Assembly (NCBI GenBank): GCA_003427395.1
Contig: BFEA01000314.1
Span: forward strand, 1,263,068-1,283,420
Length of the DNA: 20,353 nucleotides
From: Chara braunii
Lineage: Eukaryota; Streptophyta; Charophyceae; Charales; Characeae
Reading direction: 5' to 3'
Shown: one piece after another, positions 18,121 through 20,353 of the stretch
Layout: the number at the start of each line of letters is the position of its first letter
Numbering within the stretch: position 1 is the first letter of the stretch
Made by a program: the position numbers and the translations under genes
The notes under the pieces: generated by a model
Told to the model about the DNA's origin: nothing
Databases searched by the model: none
The model's input: the letters and a program-made list of their open reading frames with translations, nothing else

Positions 18121-18720
18121 GGAAAGGGGGGGTTACAGAGGGTTCAAAAATTTAAGAGACCAACGAACTTCTTGGCTAAAGTAAGCTTAGGATTGAAAAA
18201 AATGTTTATTATGCATGTTTGATTTGCGGCACTCGTTTTGAGGTATCTCCTTGTAATTCTAGTTACTTAGCTGCTCGCCGAGTGTTGGAGCCATAGATAG
18301 ACTGTAATGATTGGTGGAAAGGGAAGTTTGGGACATGATAGGTTTAACCTTACTAGGAGATAAAACTAGTGCTAGCTCGCGATGCCATGTTGAAAAAGGG
18401 GTCGTGTAGACTATCGCTAGTTTTTACTGTCAGGTAAGTATCAAAAAGTTAGTTCCAAGTGTAGTTGGACTTTGTTTTTTGAATTTTCAGCTTTAAACAA
18501 ATCTTGGAAGCCTCCTTTTCCTACGGGAAACACTGCCGAAATTTTGTAGAATTTGAAAAAAAATAGTTATTTCTTAGGTCGTAAAAATTATGAAAAAATA
18601 TTTTTTTATACGGAAAACGCGACCAGAATTTTGTAGAATTTGGAGAGTTAAATTATTTTCTGTAATGAGAAACTTAGCAAGATCCTGCCAAAATTTTTAA
18701 TAACTTTAGAGATAAGTAAG
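18121..18720 (+). repeat. Block S, right copy
   Basis: It follows the array directly. It includes TTAAGAGACCAACGAAC, GCTCGCCGAGTGTTGGAG (middle copy: GCTCGCCACGTGCTAGAG), CTTACTAGGAG, CTAGTGCTAGC and TTTCC-TACG-GGAAA followed by CACTGCCGAAATTTTGT (about 18520). Two decayed repeats of the last motif follow at about 18604 and 18669. There is no conserved reading frame. Confidence 0.85.
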
Positions 18721-18779
18721 GTAGAGGCTAGTAAAAGAGTTCGATTATGAGGTGGAGTTCGCCCTCCATCTATTTTAAA

Positions 18780-19060
18780 TAGTATTTTGTCCTCTTTGGC
18801 TTGAACTGTAATACAGATCTACGAAGTTGATTGAAGGCTTGATTCGTTCAGCCTAATCTTCCAAAGGATCATTATTTTGTTATCATTTGATAACAGGTCG
18901 GTTGCAACACCACTTACCTGCTTATGCATCTCAACCTAAGGTGTTAGTCGTTATGGGGTTTTATGTTTCTTGGGGGTTTTACCCATACTCATTGTTGAAT
19001 GATCATTTTAAAAGATTGAGTATCTTTATTATGGAGTGGTGGAAAATTGGTTGGGATTTG
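18780..19060 (+). repeat. Block T, right copy
   Basis: It contains the perfect hairpin TGTTATCA-TT-TGATAACA followed by GGTCGGTTG (about 18878-18905), then ACTTACCTGCTTATGCATC and TCAACCTAAGG. It is matched by the inverted copy at 4600-4960 and, less well, by 13361-13700. A 70-codon frame here (18887-19099) is not conserved in the other copies. Confidence 0.8.
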
Positions 19061-19460
19061 TGTGCACAAGGCAGGGTATGCGCCGCAAAAAAACAGTAGG
19101 GTTGACTCCCTTAGTATGTGTGATATCGTTGTTTAAACTGGGTGTGATCGCAAGTATGCATGAAAGATTATGAATTGAGCCTTAGTGATTATTTGTGTAT
19201 TGTATAAATGCAGATGGACAAACTACATTATTGTTGTGAGAGTGATCGATTGATGCCATACAACCTTTGTTTGATTGATTGAACCACTTTTATTTGCGTA
19301 ATTTTGAGAGGAGGAGCGCGAACATAAACTTCGCAATATAGCGATAATGCGCACCCTCACCTTTGTTATTTGAATTTGTAGCTCTAAGGATCCAATATAG
19401 TGAGTTTTCGCGTCTATGTCAAGGTGTCTCATTTTTGGAGGCGGGCGACTGGGACGCAAA
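19061..19460 (+). repeat. Block U, right copy (weakly conserved end of the family)
   Basis: It holds CTTTGTTATTTGAATTTGTA (about 19361), a counterpart of the left block U. Homology fades after about 19400, and I take this as the approximate outer edge of the right arm. Confidence 0.4.
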
Positions 19461-19489
19461 GTGGGTTCTTAGGGGGCAAAAAAAATTGG

Positions 19490-19665
19490 GGGACCGGTCA
19501 TTGTCAAATTTGCGAACTACCTACAACTAACTGTGGTAGAACCGGGACTTTTGAAAAAAAAGAAAGGACCAATCCTCGGGTGCAAATAGACAAAAAAAAA
19601 AAAAGTGAGGGGCGTTGGGCCGGTCCTCAGGTAAAAACAGACCTCAAAAAGAAATGAAGGCATGT
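19490..19665 (+). repeat. Short degenerate tandem repeat (GGTCCTCAGGT...ACAGAC type)
   Basis: Three diverged units share a GACCGGTC / GACCAATCCTCGGGT / GCCGGTCCTCAGGT head, a CAAATAGAC / AAAACAGAC tail and A-rich spacers (heads near 19492, 19566 and 19618). Unit length is irregular, roughly 50-75 bp. Confidence 0.55.
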
Positions 19666-19764
19666 GAACTGCAAAAAGGTTCTTAGGCCAAGGCGTTGAG
19701 GCCTTAAAATAGAGAGCTCAGGCGCAATGAAACAGACGTTTTGCAAGAGGCAACTTTGACAATT

Positions 19765-20130
19765 TTTTTTGCTCAGAGGAATCCGCAGAAAAATCTAAAA
19801 TTTCGAGAATCCATAGATGAGGGCGTGTTCTTTCCAAGAAAAATATTAGAACATTGTCAAAAAATCATTTACATTGCGAAATAATCATCGAACCGATTTG
19901 ACACATTTTCCATTTTTGCCACTCAACCATGTCTACGCCAACTGAAAAAGCACTCCAAATTCAGTGAGTTTTTGCGCTCAGAAGAATACGTAAAAAAAAT
20001 AGAAAATTGAAGTACTGGTATATTTCGTTGTGATCTTTTCAAGAAAAACGCTCAATGAATTAAAAAATAATTCCAACTGCAAAATAGATCGCGACCACAA
20101 TTTGACCCATATTTCAATTTTGTCAGTCGA
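19765..20130 (+). repeat. 205-bp tandem repeat, two diverged units
   Basis: Anchors recur at constant offset: GCTCAG at 19771 and 19976, CAAGAAAAA at 19835 and 20040, ATTTGAC at 19896 and 20100. Units are AT-rich and non-coding. A longer satellite may continue outside this family, but the window shows only these two units. Confidence 0.85.
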
Positions 20131-20241
20131 CCTCTCTCTCTCTCTCTCTTTGGTAAGGCCCCCCTCTTCCTCTATCTCTATTTTTTTTTCTTTCTCTCTC
20201 TCACTCTCGGTCTCTCTCTCTCACTCATATGGACAAAAAAA

Positions 20242-20295
<54 letters not shown>

Positions 20296-20353
20296 GGTAG
20301 CCCTCCGCCCTCCCTCTCTCTCCATCTCTATTTCTTTCTCTTTCTCACTCTTT
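20131..20353 (+). repeat. CT-rich microsatellite block, two similar units
   Basis: (CT)n at 20131-20149 and 20248-20292 are each followed by a similar degenerate segment: a GGTAAGGCCC or GGTAGCCCTC head, then CATCTCTATTT-like and CTTTCTC words, with CACTC near the end. The repeat distance is about 140 bp. The second unit runs off the window. Confidence 0.85.

Overview
The window reads as non-coding, repeat-saturated nuclear DNA from a eukaryote. A land plant or other streptophyte with a large genome is my best guess, held with low confidence. The reasons are dinucleotide microsatellites at both ends, nested and decayed mobile-element-like blocks, a nuclear-type large-subunit rRNA fragment, and no bacterial gene organisation. 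I found no protein gene I can support. The longer open frames are translations of CCT/GGA trinucleotide repeats, of a 136-bp palindromic satellite, or of repeat blocks shared between copies.

Layout. 1-60 is (AG)n. 112-185 is a 25S/28S rRNA-derived scrap. 186-655 is a run of perfect hairpins around a TATA box. 882-2040 is a GC-rich tandem repeat (46-bp units) passing into a poly-T-linked minisatellite. 2041-3439 is mostly unassigned. From 3440 onward one repeat family dominates. I call its blocks P, Q, R, array, S, T and U, after their order on the plus strand. Copy III (right) runs P 14570-15015, Q 15240-15560, R 15561-15794, array 15795-18120, S 18121-18720, T 18780-19060, U 19061-19460. Copy II (middle) runs Q 10431-10830, R 10831-11090, array 11091-11790, S to 13360 (containing a fresh 0.7-kb tandem duplication), T/U 13361-13950. 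A third copy lies inverted at about 8760 down to 4150. The left and right copies face each other, so the window holds a very large, diverged inverted repeat around 8.8-15.6 kb. P also occurs alone at 3440-3985.

The most unusual element is the array block. It has dozens of short stem-loops, spaced about 61-68 bp where intact. The loop is nearly invariant (TAAGTT, or AACTTA on the other strand), but the stem sequences change on both sides together. Outer stems of 6-9 bp are perfect or nearly so in many copies while differing in sequence (for example TAGTCAGAC/GTCTGACTA, GACCAAGC/GTTTGGTC, CTAGGC/GCCTAG). Smaller hairpin families with the same behaviour occur in blocks S, T and P and in the hairpin clusters near 0.6 and 14.2 kb. 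This is compatible with selection on a folded RNA or single-stranded DNA, or with hairpin-templated correction of quasi-palindromes. The sequence alone cannot decide between them.

Two unrelated insertions interrupt the arrays. A foldback element at about 5745-7474 has terminal hairpins and a CCT / tetranucleotide / GGA centre. An element at 16361-17207 has short terminal inverted repeats and carries 3.7 copies of a 136-bp palindromic satellite. The right end (19480-20353) holds three further tandem repeats and CT-rich microsatellite.
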